Numbered from the stretch's first letter, positions 15,782-23,606 are shown. The stretch: 26,720 nucleotides of DNA from JAXJQF01 sp036311285 (GCA_036311285.1 JAXJQF010000085.1:1-26720), one strand, 5' to 3'. Translations and numbers: made by a program. The notes: generated by a model not told the origin, from the sequence alone.

Positions 15782-17365
15782 ATGTCGCAATTAGAAAAAT
15801 TGTATGATGTTTTTATTTCGTACGCTTCAAAGGATATAACTGTCGCAGACAAGGTATGTTCATATCTAGAGAGCGTAGGACATCTATGTTGGATTGCTCC
15901 AAGAAATATAGAACCATCAAATGACTATGCTGCCGAAATCATTAAAGGATTAGAATCTTCAAAAATCCTTCTTCTAATTTTATCTAAAAATTCAAATGAA
16001 TCTGAGCAGGTTTTAAGAGAAGTAGAGCGTGCTGCAGGTAAGAGAATAAGAATCGTCGTACTAAATATTCAATACGTCGAAGCTTTATCGAAGTCATTGG
16101 AGTATTTTATAACTCAAAGACAATGGATCAGAGCTTATGATAATAGTGGAAAGCTAGATTTAAGTAGTTATGTTTTAAAGATTACAAGCGATACTGTAGA
16201 GCGTTTCAAGAATAGCCCTACGGATTTTGCCGTTCCAGAAACCGCTGGTGTTGTATATAAGCCTAGAAAACAACTTGTAAAGCAATTGATGTATGCGTTT
16301 ATGCTAATGTTTATTTGCTTTATTTTAGTTTTAAATATAAAGAATGTTTTTGAAATTATTGGTTTTACAGGTCATAGAAACAATAGCTTAGTCAAGAAGG
16401 TTGATGTTTTAAAGGAAGGTGACATTATTACCTTCGGTAACTATAGAGGAAATCCTTTAAATTGGGCTATTCTAAAGAATAGAGCTGGACGTATTACGTT
16501 AATTGCGGTGCATCCGATAGCTTATAAACCATATGACGTTGCTCATGGGGGAATCTACTCAGGTATAGATTTTCAACAAAAACTTAGAAAATATTCAATG
16601 GATTCATCTGCAGAAGTATTTGTTAAGGAAATGATAAGAAACGATGCAGGTGAGCAGTTTATTTACTATAGAGGAAGCTCTGATTGGCGTTCTTCTGTAT
16701 TACATACTTGGTTAAATTCGGCAGAAAATAATGTAAATTATCCTTCAGTAAAGCCTAGTGAATCTAACTTTAATTATTATGATTATGTTGATTTAAGAGA
16801 GGATATAAACAATATTACAGAGCCAGGATTTTTAAATAGCTTTAGTAAAGAACAACTACGTCATATGGTTCCTATTGAAGGAACAATGAGTTTGATTGTT
16901 GAACATAAAAAGTGTAAGTTCTATAGTAAACCTCTTAAAGAAATGAAGCTGTCTGATTTATATGAAGAGATGTGGGTTTTTGATTTCATAAATAATGATA
17001 CAAAAAACTGTTATAGAATAATGTATAACGAGTTAGTTACAATACCGTCAAAGAGTGATGTTGCTAAAATTGTAGCAGGCTCAGAGGATATGGTTGATTA
17101 TTCTTATTACTCTAACGGACGTAAAGTTAATTTAAAAGAGAACGTATCTTTTTGGACAAAGAACCCTTGTGGTATAACTCCATCAGCTGTATGTGTAGTT
17201 TCAGGTTCTAACTCAAACAAGAATGTTATAACGGTAAAACCTAAGAATGTTACCGACATGGCAGGGGTTTTACCAATAATTAAATTGAATTTAATAGATG
17301 CTATGTATGTAGAAGGTATGGGAAGAGTTAACATGCCTTATGTTATAAGGTGGCGAGAAAAATAA
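15782..17365 (+). CDS. TIR domain-transmembrane-DUF6273-like protein
   Basis: Residues 6-135 form a TIR domain: YDVFISYASKD at the first strand/AA loop, CWIAPRNIEPSNDYAAEI, SKILLLILSKNS, and SEQVLREVERA, where Glu80 is at the position of the catalytic glutamate of NAD-cleaving TIRs. Residues about 168-190 make one transmembrane helix. Residues about 206-527 resemble DUF6273 (GDIITFGNYRGNPLNWAIL, the later SSVLHTWLN, and a C-terminal GVLPIIKLN), a globular module frequent in gut bacteria and of unknown function. The TIR part should be cytosolic and DUF6273 outside, as for a membrane sensor. The stop codon directly abuts the TTG start of the DHH gene. It could be an NADase defence effector, a signalling receptor or an adhesion-linked protein. 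Confidence 0.8.
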   Translation: MSQLEKLYDVFISYASKDITVADKVCSYLESVGHLCWIAPRNIEPSNDYAAEIIKGLESSKILLLILSKNSNESEQVLREVERAAGKRIRIVVLNIQYVEALSKSLEYFITQRQWIRAYDNSGKLDLSSYVLKITSDTVERFKNSPTDFAVPETAGVVYKPRKQLVKQLMYAFMLMFICFILVLNIKNVFEIIGFTGHRNNSLVKKVDVLKEGDIITFGNYRGNPLNWAILKNRAGRITLIAVHPIAYKPYDVAHGGIYSGIDFQQKLRKYSMDSSAEVFVKEMIRNDAGEQFIYYRGSSDWRSSVLHTWLNSAENNVNYPSVKPSESNFNYYDYVDLREDINNITEPGFLNSFSKEQLRHMVPIEGTMSLIVEHKKCKFYSKPLKEMKLSDLYEEMWVFDFINNDTKNCYRIMYNELVTIPSKSDVAKIVAGSEDMVDYSYYSNGRKVNLKENVSFWTKNPCGITPSAVCVVSGSNSNKNVITVKPKNVTDMAGVLPIIKLNLIDAMYVEGMGRVNMPYVIRWREK

Positions 17366-18904
17366 TTGATACAATTTTCATTAAATGATTTATTAAAATA
17401 TGAAGACATTGTTGTACAATGTCATGATAATCCAGACGCTGATACTTTAGCATCTGGATTTGCTTTATATAAATTTTTAAAAGCTAATAACAAACCTGTT
17501 CGTCTAGTTTATTCAGGTAGAGCTAAAATTGCCAAATCAAATATAGTGAAGATGGTTGAGCTTTTAAATATTCCTATTGAATATGTTGAACTTAATGAAA
17601 ATTTTAGTGCCAAAGATTTGTTGATTACAGTTGATTGTCAGCATGGAAGTGGAAATTTAACATCTCTTGGTTATAAGCATTTAATAGTAATAGATCACCA
17701 TATTCCAGATCCTTGTAGAACCAAGGCAGACGTTGAATGTATTATAAGCAGTTTTGCTAGCTGTTCTACTATTTTGTATCATTTATTATTAAAAACAGAT
17801 TATGTATTAACTGATGATATAGATTTATCTACAGCTCTTTATTATGGGTTGTATATGGATACAAGTGAGTTATCAGAAATTCGACATATTGCAGATAAAT
17901 ATGCTCGTGATGAATTAAATGTAAATGATAAAATCTTTACTCCTTTACAAAACTCGAATTTATCAATGGAAGAGTTGAAGCTAGCTGGTAAAGCTATGTC
18001 TGATTATATTTACTATCCAGAACGTAAATTAGCAATTATAAGAACAGAACCATGTGATACTAATTTATTAGGTTTTATTGCAGATTTATTAGTAAGAGTA
18101 AATGAAGTAAATGTTGGTATTGTATATTCTGTTCTTGATGACCTTACAAAGGTTTCAATTAGAAGTTGTATTAGAGAAATTAGAGCGAATGAATTAGCAT
18201 ACTTTATTACTATGGACATAGGTGGCGGTGGTGGCCACTTAAAGAAAGCAGGCGGTTATTTCAGTAATGCTCTGTTAAAGAGTAATAATGTAAATATTGA
18301 TGATGTAGCTTCATTTATTCATCAAAGATTTATTAACTTCTACGATAGTGCAGATTATGTATATTCAAATAGTTTCGCGATTGATGAGACTTATGGGGTA
18401 TATTCAAAGACAAATTTAGTAACAGGTTTTGTAAGGACTGAAGATTTAGCACCACTAGGGACTAAGCTTTTACTAATGACTCAAGAAGGTAATGTTGTTA
18501 CTATAGTGTCTCCTAAAAATTATATTATGGTTGGTATATTTGGAGAAGTTTATCCAATTGAGCAAGAAGTATTTGATGATACTTACATATGTTGTGATAA
18601 ACCGTATGATATCGAATTTGATATAGAGCCTAGAGTAAAGAACATCGATAGAGAAACTGTTTATTTCTTAAATCAATATATGCATCCATGTATTAATCGA
18701 AAGGAACGTTATGTTTATGCTAAACAATTAGTAAGAGAAACAAAGGTTATCCACGATAAATGGGATTATGAGAACTATATGCTTGGTCTAAAGAATGACT
18801 TTTTAGTTTGTCATACTGAAAAGATCAATGATCCATATATAGTTAATCATGAAATATTCATGAAACAGTATGTTAAAGTAGAAAGTTTTAAAGATAAAAA
18901 GTAA
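17366..18904 (+). CDS. DHH/DHHA1 phosphoesterase with unassigned C-terminal extension
   Basis: Residues about 10-330 form a DHH-DHHA1 phosphoesterase of the NrnA/GdpP-like superfamily: HDNPDADTLAS (20-30), VDCQHGS (Asp90), the DHH triad (110-112), GLYMDTS (Asp165) and the DHHA1 signature GGGGGHLKKAGG (286-297). Relatives hydrolyse nanoRNAs, cyclic dinucleotides or pAp with Mn2+. Residues about 320-512 are extra and I cannot assign them; they include FVRTEDLAPLGTKLL and two Cys residues in YICCDKP. The TTG start is inferred because it immediately follows the TIR stop codon, gives the full motif I, and has GGCGAG 8 nt upstream; no nearby ATG exists. Tight coupling implies that it acts with the TIR protein. 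Confidence 0.82.
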   Translation: MIQFSLNDLLKYEDIVVQCHDNPDADTLASGFALYKFLKANNKPVRLVYSGRAKIAKSNIVKMVELLNIPIEYVELNENFSAKDLLITVDCQHGSGNLTSLGYKHLIVIDHHIPDPCRTKADVECIISSFASCSTILYHLLLKTDYVLTDDIDLSTALYYGLYMDTSELSEIRHIADKYARDELNVNDKIFTPLQNSNLSMEELKLAGKAMSDYIYYPERKLAIIRTEPCDTNLLGFIADLLVRVNEVNVGIVYSVLDDLTKVSIRSCIREIRANELAYFITMDIGGGGGHLKKAGGYFSNALLKSNNVNIDDVASFIHQRFINFYDSADYVYSNSFAIDETYGVYSKTNLVTGFVRTEDLAPLGTKLLLMTQEGNVVTIVSPKNYIMVGIFGEVYPIEQEVFDDTYICCDKPYDIEFDIEPRVKNIDRETVYFLNQYMHPCINRKERYVYAKQLVRETKVIHDKWDYENYMLGLKNDFLVCHTEKINDPYIVNHEIFMKQYVKVESFKDKK

Positions 18905-18912
18905 TGCATATC

Positions 18913-18960
18913 AAAGTAACAAGTAAATGTTTCAAAAGAATATAAACTTGTTACTTTTTT
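18913..18960 (+). terminator. Rho-independent terminator of the TIR-DHH operon
   Basis: A 12-bp perfect stem (18913-18924 with 18946-18957; AAAGTAACAAGT / ACTTGTTACTTT) has a large 21-nt loop and is followed by T residues to 18960. It lies 9 nt after the DHH stop and separates the pair from the methyltransferase gene. Confidence 0.75.
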
Positions 18961-19011
18961 AATTTCATAAAAACTTTAGTTTATATAATAAAGTTAAAAA
19001 AGCGAGATGAT

Positions 19012-19845
19012 ATGTCGAATAAAAATGTTGTCCCATTTCTAAAATGGGCGGGTGGAAAAAGACAATTATTAGATGTGATTACGTCTAAAATGCCACAATC
19101 ATACAATAACTACTACGAACCCTTTGTTGGAGGGGGGGCGGTATTATTTAGTTTACAACCAAAGAATGCTGTAATAAACGATATCAATGAATCCCTAATT
19201 AATGCTTACAAAGTAATTGTAAGCAATCCTCAAGAATTTATTTCCCAGATTCAATCTTTGGATTCCAAAATAGCAATAGGTGGGAAAGAGTGTTATTACT
19301 CACTAAGAGAAAGATATAACTTTAAACTAGTAAATAATGAGTATGATGTAGAGCTAGCTGCTTTATTTGTATTTATTAACAAGCATTGCTTTAATGGATT
19401 GTATAGGGTTAACGGTAAGGGATTGTTTAATGTTCCTTATAATAATAGTGTAAAAGAGTCTATTGATATAGATGTAATATTAAATGTTTCTGATTATCTA
19501 AAAAATGTAAAGATAATGTCTGGAGATTTTGAAAAGGCTTGTGTTAATGCTAATGAACATGATTTTGTTTTCTTTGATAGCCCGTATGCTCCGTTAAATC
19601 CTACATCATTTGAATCATACACAAAAGAGGGGTTTGATGTTAAAAGTCATGAAAGATTAGCCGAACTTTTTGATGAATTAACAAAAAGAGGTTGCTATTG
19701 CATGCTTACCAATCATAATACAAATTTTATAAATCAACTCTATGGGAACAAAGGGTATCATATAGATGTTGTAAGTGTGAAACGAATGATAAATTCAGAT
19801 GCTTCTAAGAGAACAGGGGAAGAAGTTATTATTTGTAACTATTAG
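19012..19845 (+). CDS. Dam/DpnM-type DNA adenine N6-methyltransferase, solitary
   Basis: This D12-class (alpha) N6-adenine methyltransferase of 277 aa transfers methyl from AdoMet to adenine, most likely in GATC as its Dam/DpnIIA relatives do. Motifs: PFLKWAGGKRQLL (8-20), the AdoMet loop YEPFVGGGAVLF (35-46), INDINE, FINKHCFNGLYRVN, and catalytic motif IV DSPY (189-192). DSPY replaces the usual DPPY but lies within the permitted D/N/S-P-P-Y variation and has a normal context (APLNPTSFESYTKEGF). No restriction endonuclease gene is adjacent, so it is an orphan. It is single, between a terminator on its left and the shared terminator at 19855-19886. A 7-G run inside codons for the GGG loop is notable. 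The sequence resembles Firmicutes/Bacteroidetes homologues as I remember them, hinting at transfer. Confidence 0.9.
   Translation: MSNKNVVPFLKWAGGKRQLLDVITSKMPQSYNNYYEPFVGGGAVLFSLQPKNAVINDINESLINAYKVIVSNPQEFISQIQSLDSKIAIGGKECYYSLRERYNFKLVNNEYDVELAALFVFINKHCFNGLYRVNGKGLFNVPYNNSVKESIDIDVILNVSDYLKNVKIMSGDFEKACVNANEHDFVFFDSPYAPLNPTSFESYTKEGFDVKSHERLAELFDELTKRGCYCMLTNHNTNFINQLYGNKGYHIDVVSVKRMINSDASKRTGEEVIICNY
19132..19138 (+). repeat. 7-G homopolymer inside the methyltransferase gene
   Basis: Seven consecutive G residues encode part of the AdoMet-binding VGGGA segment. It is the longest G run I found in this AT-rich window. A one-base slip would truncate the enzyme near residue 42. Confidence 0.8.
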
Positions 19846-19854
19846 TGAATAAAA

Positions 19855-19886
19855 AAATACCTCAGTTGTATATTACTGAGGTATTT
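19855..19886. terminator. Bidirectional terminator between the methyltransferase gene and suhB
   Basis: A 12-bp perfect stem AAATACCTCAGT / ACTGAGGTATTT (19855-19866 with 19875-19886) with an 8-nt loop. On the minus strand it is followed by a T run (A tract 19851-19857), a good suhB terminator. On the plus strand the T run is short but the hairpin would also serve the methyltransferase gene. Confidence 0.85.
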
Positions 19887-19914
19887 ATTCTAAAATAAAA
19901 ATCTTAATTAAGCA

Positions 19915-20706
19915 TTACTTGTTAGCACAGCTTTTTATATCCTTTAAAAGCTTAGGAACAACATTTACGTTTCCACAAACAATGTTGCCACTTTCGTAAT
20001 AGTCTGAACCACCTTCAAAGTCGGTAACTACTGCACCAGCTTCTCTACATAATAATTCGCCTGCACAGAAATCCCAAGGCTTTAAACATAATTCAAAATA
20101 ACCATCTAATCTACCAGCTGCAACATACGCTAAATCTAAGCTTGCTGTACCAGCTCTTCTAATATCAGCACATTGGTCAAATACTTTACTTAAGATACTC
20201 TTGTAGTAGTATAGTAAATCTCTGTTTCTGTGTGGGAAAGAAGTTGCTAGGATTGTGTCATTTAAGCTCTTAGCTTGACCAACGCGAATCTTCTTACCAT
20301 TTAATTGAGCGCCATCACCTTTAGCTGCTGTGAATAATTCGTTTCTGATTGGATCGAATACAACGCCTACAGTTGTAACGTTTTTAATTCTTAAACCGAT
20401 TGAAACTGCTACATGTGGGATTCCCTTGTAGAAGTTTGTAGTACCATCAATAGGATCGATAATCCATACGAAGTCAGAATCTTTGTTTCCCATAATTCCA
20501 AATTCTTCACCTTTAACGCAGTGGTCTGGGTAAGATTTTAAAATTACGTCAGTAATTCTTTTTTCACAAATCTTATCAATATTAGTAACTAAGTCATTCT
20601 TAGCCTTTTCTTCTACTGATATGTTTTCATGATCTTCAAAGTTTAAAGATATTTCTTTACCTGCAGCTCTAGCTGCACGTATAGCTATGTTAAGCATTGG
20701 ATGCAT
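19915..20706 (-). CDS. suhB: Inositol-1-monophosphatase / ribosome-biogenesis factor SuhB
   Basis: SuhB is a Mg2+-dependent inositol monophosphatase-family protein that in E. coli also acts with NusA/NusB in rRNA antitermination. The 263-residue product begins MHPMLNIAIRAARAAGKEI, nearly the same as E. coli SuhB, which fixes the start at 20706 despite a poor ribosome binding site. Family motifs are intact: VKGEEFG (Glu67/Glu68), WIIDPIDGTTNF (Asp84, Asp87), and KPWDFCAGELLCREAGA near the C-terminus. It is slightly shorter than the 267 aa of the E. coli protein. It is divergent from the ygfB-like gene, and its long leader contains a 15-nt palindrome and a CRP-like box. Confidence 0.95.
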   Translation of the reverse strand: MHPMLNIAIRAARAAGKEISLNFEDHENISVEEKAKNDLVTNIDKICEKRITDVILKSYPDHCVKGEEFGIMGNKDSDFVWIIDPIDGTTNFYKGIPHVAVSIGLRIKNVTTVGVVFDPIRNELFTAAKGDGAQLNGKKIRVGQAKSLNDTILATSFPHRNRDLLYYYKSILSKVFDQCADIRRAGTASLDLAYVAAGRLDGYFELCLKPWDFCAGELLCREAGAVVTDFEGGSDYYESGNIVCGNVNVVPKLLKDIKSCANK

Positions 20707-20741
20707 AATTTTCGACTCTATTAAAATGGTTAAAGAACAAT

Positions 20742-20756
20742 ACTGGCTAAGCCAGT
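20742..20756. promoter_or_regulatory. 15-nt palindrome in the suhB leader
   Basis: ACTGGCT-A-AGCCAGT is a perfect 7+1+7 dyad, 36 nt upstream of the suhB ATG and just downstream of the predicted -10. It is GC-rich relative to its surroundings, so chance is less likely. It could be an operator or a leader RNA hairpin. Confidence 0.45.
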
Positions 20757-20768
20757 CACAGTGAAGTT

Positions 20769-20798
20769 ATTATACAATTATTTAAAATGAACAAGCAA
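20769..20798 (-). promoter_or_regulatory. Predicted suhB promoter
   Basis: Reading the minus strand, TATAAT (20774-20769) is a perfect -10, 18 bp downstream of TTGCTT (20798-20793), a partial -35. The predicted start near 20762 gives a leader of about 55 nt that includes the 15-nt palindrome. Confidence 0.5.
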
Positions 20799-20804
20799 CA
20801 TTAA

Positions 20805-20820
20805 TGTGATTTTTGTCATA
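20805..20820. promoter_or_regulatory. CRP-like site between suhB and the ygfB-like gene
   Basis: TGTGA-TTTTTG-TCATA matches the CRP core (TGTGA-N6-TCACA) at 9 of 10 positions. Its centre is about 50 bp upstream of the predicted suhB start point and 93 bp upstream of the ygfB-like ATG, so it could serve either gene. Confidence 0.5.
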
Positions 20821-20905
20821 ATATATATATAATATATTTAGTTTGTTTTTCATAAAGCTATTGTTGAATAGCTAATTTTGATTATTTGTAAATAGGTAGA
20901 AACGT

Positions 20906-21565
20906 ATGGAAGATATCCTTAACTTTAATAAGGGGTCAGATTTAATTCAAGCAACTGGCTTATATGCTACAGCTTCTGATGTTTATGGCTTGATTCTTGG
21001 AATGATTTGTTCTGGAATGAAAATTAGTGATAAAGAATTTAGAACATCTCTTTCTGATGCTTTAAATGATGGTGAGGATTTATCATCAGATATCTTGAAG
21101 TGGATAAACGACCAAGCTAAAAGAATAGTTGATGAACTGTTAGAAGCTGAGGGTGTTAAGTTATTACTTCCTGATGATGAAACTGAATTGAAGTTTAGAA
21201 TGATGTGTCTAATCGATATGATTAACTCGTTTAACTTAGGCTTTTCATACAAGCAGAATAGAATTGATAAATTAAGTAATGAAATTAAAGAATTTATCCA
21301 AGATTTATTAGCTATTTCAAATACAGATATCGAACATATAGAAGAAGATGAATCATTTGAAGAAGCTTATGTTACTGTATGTAGTCATGTAGAAGCTGGT
21401 GTTCAATTGTGTTTTGATGAGTTAGCAGCAAAGGAATATCCAAAGGAAAAGGATTTTCTTGTAGAAGATGAAGGTCAAGCTGTTGAACTGTCTGAAGAAA
21501 GAAAAGCTGCTCATATGATGGAAGAGAAATACTGGCTAAAACAATCAAGACAGAAAAATAGATAA
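20906..21565 (+). CDS. YgfB/YecA-type UPF0149 family protein
   Basis: The 219-residue, acidic, all-helical protein matches the UPF0149 family (E. coli YgfB, 192 aa). Matching features are the N-terminal TASDVYGLILGMICSG, a central LLPDDE and the FNLGFSYKQN core, then EDESFEEAYVTVCSHVEAGVQLCFDEL. The last 35 residues (EGQAVELSEERKAAHMMEEK and on) are an extra charged helix. YgfB homologues have been tied to control of beta-lactam resistance transcription in Pseudomonas, but the general function is unsettled. It is cytosolic, with no signal or membrane segment. The weak ribosome binding site TAGGTAG lies about 8 nt before the ATG. It stands alone, with pgm 201 nt downstream. Confidence 0.82.
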   Translation: MEDILNFNKGSDLIQATGLYATASDVYGLILGMICSGMKISDKEFRTSLSDALNDGEDLSSDILKWINDQAKRIVDELLEAEGVKLLLPDDETELKFRMMCLIDMINSFNLGFSYKQNRIDKLSNEIKEFIQDLLAISNTDIEHIEEDESFEEAYVTVCSHVEAGVQLCFDELAAKEYPKEKDFLVEDEGQAVELSEERKAAHMMEEKYWLKQSRQKNR

Positions 21566-21675
21566 TTTTATTGAAACTATTAAAAAAACTTGAATAAAAT
21601 TATGCTTTTATTTTAAAATTAAGCAATTTTGTATATTTTAATTTCTGTTTATATTTATTAAAAGTTAACATTATG

Positions 21676-21704
21676 TTGTGTGAATATTATATGTTAAATA
21701 TAAG
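21676..21704 (+). promoter_or_regulatory. Predicted pgm promoter
   Basis: TTGTGT (21676-21681) and TATAAG (21699-21704) are separated by an ideal 17 bp. The start point would be near 21711, giving a leader of about 56 nt. The -35 is only a partial match. Confidence 0.4.
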
Positions 21705-21766
21705 TAGAAAGCTTATATAAACAGAAATCTATAGATGTATTTGTAACTAGATAACAAGGAATTACA

Positions 21767-23416
21767 ATGGCTTTACATCCACATGCAGGAAAATCTGCAA
21801 GACTTGAAGATTTAACTAATATCCCTCGTTTAATGTCTGCTTATTATTTAAATAAGCCTGATATGAGTATCCCAGAACAACGCGTTGCTTTTGGTACTTC
21901 AGGTCATAGAGGTAGTTCATTAAATTCAGCATTTACTGAATCTCATATTTTAGCAATCAGTCAAGCTATTGCTGAGTACAGAGTAAAGGAAGGCGTAACA
22001 GGTCCTTTATTTATTGGTATGGATACTCACGCTTTATCAGAAGCAGCTCTTGCTACTTCTGTTGAAGTATTAGCAGCAAATGGTTGTCAAGTTAGATTAG
22101 AAAAGGATTTTGGTTATACTCCAACTCCAGTAATTTCTCATTCTATTCTTACATATAATAAAGGTAGAACAAGTGATTTAGCGGATGGTATTGTTATCAC
22201 TCCATCTCATAATCCTCCTCAAGATGGTGGTTTTAAGTACAACCCTACAAATGGTGGTCCAGCTGATACAGGCATTACAAAGTGGGTTGAAAATAGAGCA
22301 AATGAAATTTTAGAAAATGGCTTAAAGGACGTTAAGCGTGTAGACTTCAAGCAAGCTCTTCAAATGGATAACGTTCAACAAGTAGATATGAGAAAGCCTT
22401 ACGTTGATGATTTGGTAAACATTATTGACGTTGAAGCAATCAAGAAGGCAGGAATCAAGATCGGTATTGATCCATTAGGTGGTTCAGGTGTTTATTACTG
22501 GGATTTAATCGCTCAAACTTATGGTTTAGATATTGAAGTTGTAAACTATAAGGTTGACCCAACATTTAGTTTTATGACATTAGACCGCGATGGTAAGATT
22601 CGTATGGACTGTTCAAGTCCATATGCAATGGCAAGTTTAATTAATTTAAAGGATAAGTTTGATATTGCTATGGCAAATGACCCTGACTATGACCGTCATG
22701 GTATCGTATGTAAGAGTGGTTTAATGAATCCTAATCACTACTTAGCAGTTGCTATTCAATACTTATTCACTCATCGTGAGCAATGGCCTGCTACAGCTGC
22801 AGTAGGTAAGACATTAGTATCTTCATCTATTATTGACCGTGTGGTTAAGGGTATTAATAAGGACTTAAAAGAAGTTCCAGTTGGATTTAAGTGGTTTGTA
22901 GATGGCTTATTCGATGGCTCTTTTGGTTTCGGTGGTGAAGAATCTGCTGGTGCATCATTCTTACGTAAGAATGGTGAAGTATGGACTACAGATAAAGATG
23001 GTATCATCATGTGCTTATTAGCAGCTGAAATCTTAGCTGTAACAGGTAAGGATCCTCAAACTCTTTACAATGAAATCAAGGCACAATACGGTGACCCATT
23101 ATATAATCGTGTAGATGCAAGTGCTAACACAGCTCAAAAGGCGGTTTTATCTAAGATGGATCCATCTTTAGTTGAAGCTTCAACATTAGCAGGGGAACCT
23201 ATTATCGCTAAGTTAACTGCTGCTCCAGGTAATGGTGCTGCAATTGGTGGTTTAAAGGTTGTTACTGAAAATGGTTGGTTTGCTGCAAGACCATCTGGTA
23301 CAGAAGCAATTTACAAGATCTATATGGAAAGCTTTAAGGATGAAGCTCACTTAGCTCAAATCCAAAAGGAAGCTCAAGAAATTGTATCTGCTGCATTAGC
23401 TAAAGCAGGCGTATAA
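21767..23416 (+). CDS. pgm: Alpha-D-phosphoglucomutase
   Basis: The enzyme interconverts glucose-1-phosphate and glucose-6-phosphate, linking glycogen and UDP-glucose metabolism with glycolysis. The 549-residue protein aligns with E. coli Pgm (546 aa) throughout. It has the phosphoserine loop VITPSHNPPQDGG (Ser147), the metal loop NDPDYDRHG (Asp305, Asp307, Asp309), the sugar-binding GGEESAGASF, and the phosphate-binding RPSGTEAIYKIY near the C-terminus. AAGGA 6 nt before ATG is a good ribosome binding site. Codon choice is strongly biased (TTA for Leu, AAG for Lys, few rare codons), like the glycogen phosphorylase gene that follows, suggesting high expression. A strong terminator follows, so it is transcribed separately from that gene. 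Confidence 0.97.
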   Translation: MALHPHAGKSARLEDLTNIPRLMSAYYLNKPDMSIPEQRVAFGTSGHRGSSLNSAFTESHILAISQAIAEYRVKEGVTGPLFIGMDTHALSEAALATSVEVLAANGCQVRLEKDFGYTPTPVISHSILTYNKGRTSDLADGIVITPSHNPPQDGGFKYNPTNGGPADTGITKWVENRANEILENGLKDVKRVDFKQALQMDNVQQVDMRKPYVDDLVNIIDVEAIKKAGIKIGIDPLGGSGVYYWDLIAQTYGLDIEVVNYKVDPTFSFMTLDRDGKIRMDCSSPYAMASLINLKDKFDIAMANDPDYDRHGIVCKSGLMNPNHYLAVAIQYLFTHREQWPATAAVGKTLVSSSIIDRVVKGINKDLKEVPVGFKWFVDGLFDGSFGFGGEESAGASFLRKNGEVWTTDKDGIIMCLLAAEILAVTGKDPQTLYNEIKAQYGDPLYNRVDASANTAQKAVLSKMDPSLVEASTLAGEPIIAKLTAAPGNGAAIGGLKVVTENGWFAARPSGTEAIYKIYMESFKDEAHLAQIQKEAQEIVSAALAKAGV

Positions 23417-23445
23417 TATAAACAGTTAAGTTTATAAAACTTACT

Positions 23446-23478
23446 AAAAACGCTTTATAGAAATATAAAGCGTTTTTT
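23446..23478 (+). terminator. Rho-independent terminator of pgm
   Basis: A 14-bp perfect stem (23446-23459 with 23464-23477) with a GAAA tetraloop and core ACGCTTTATA/TATAAAGCGT. The stem runs into a T6 tract and further T residues. Confidence 0.92.
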
Positions 23479-23606
23479 GTTTTTATTATCACAAAATGTG
23501 AATTTTACTAATTATCGAAACATATAATTGATGTATATTTAAACAATATTTGAAAAGTACAGTAGAAAAAAAATGATTTAAAACGAAGTTTTTACTCATT
23601 TAAAAG

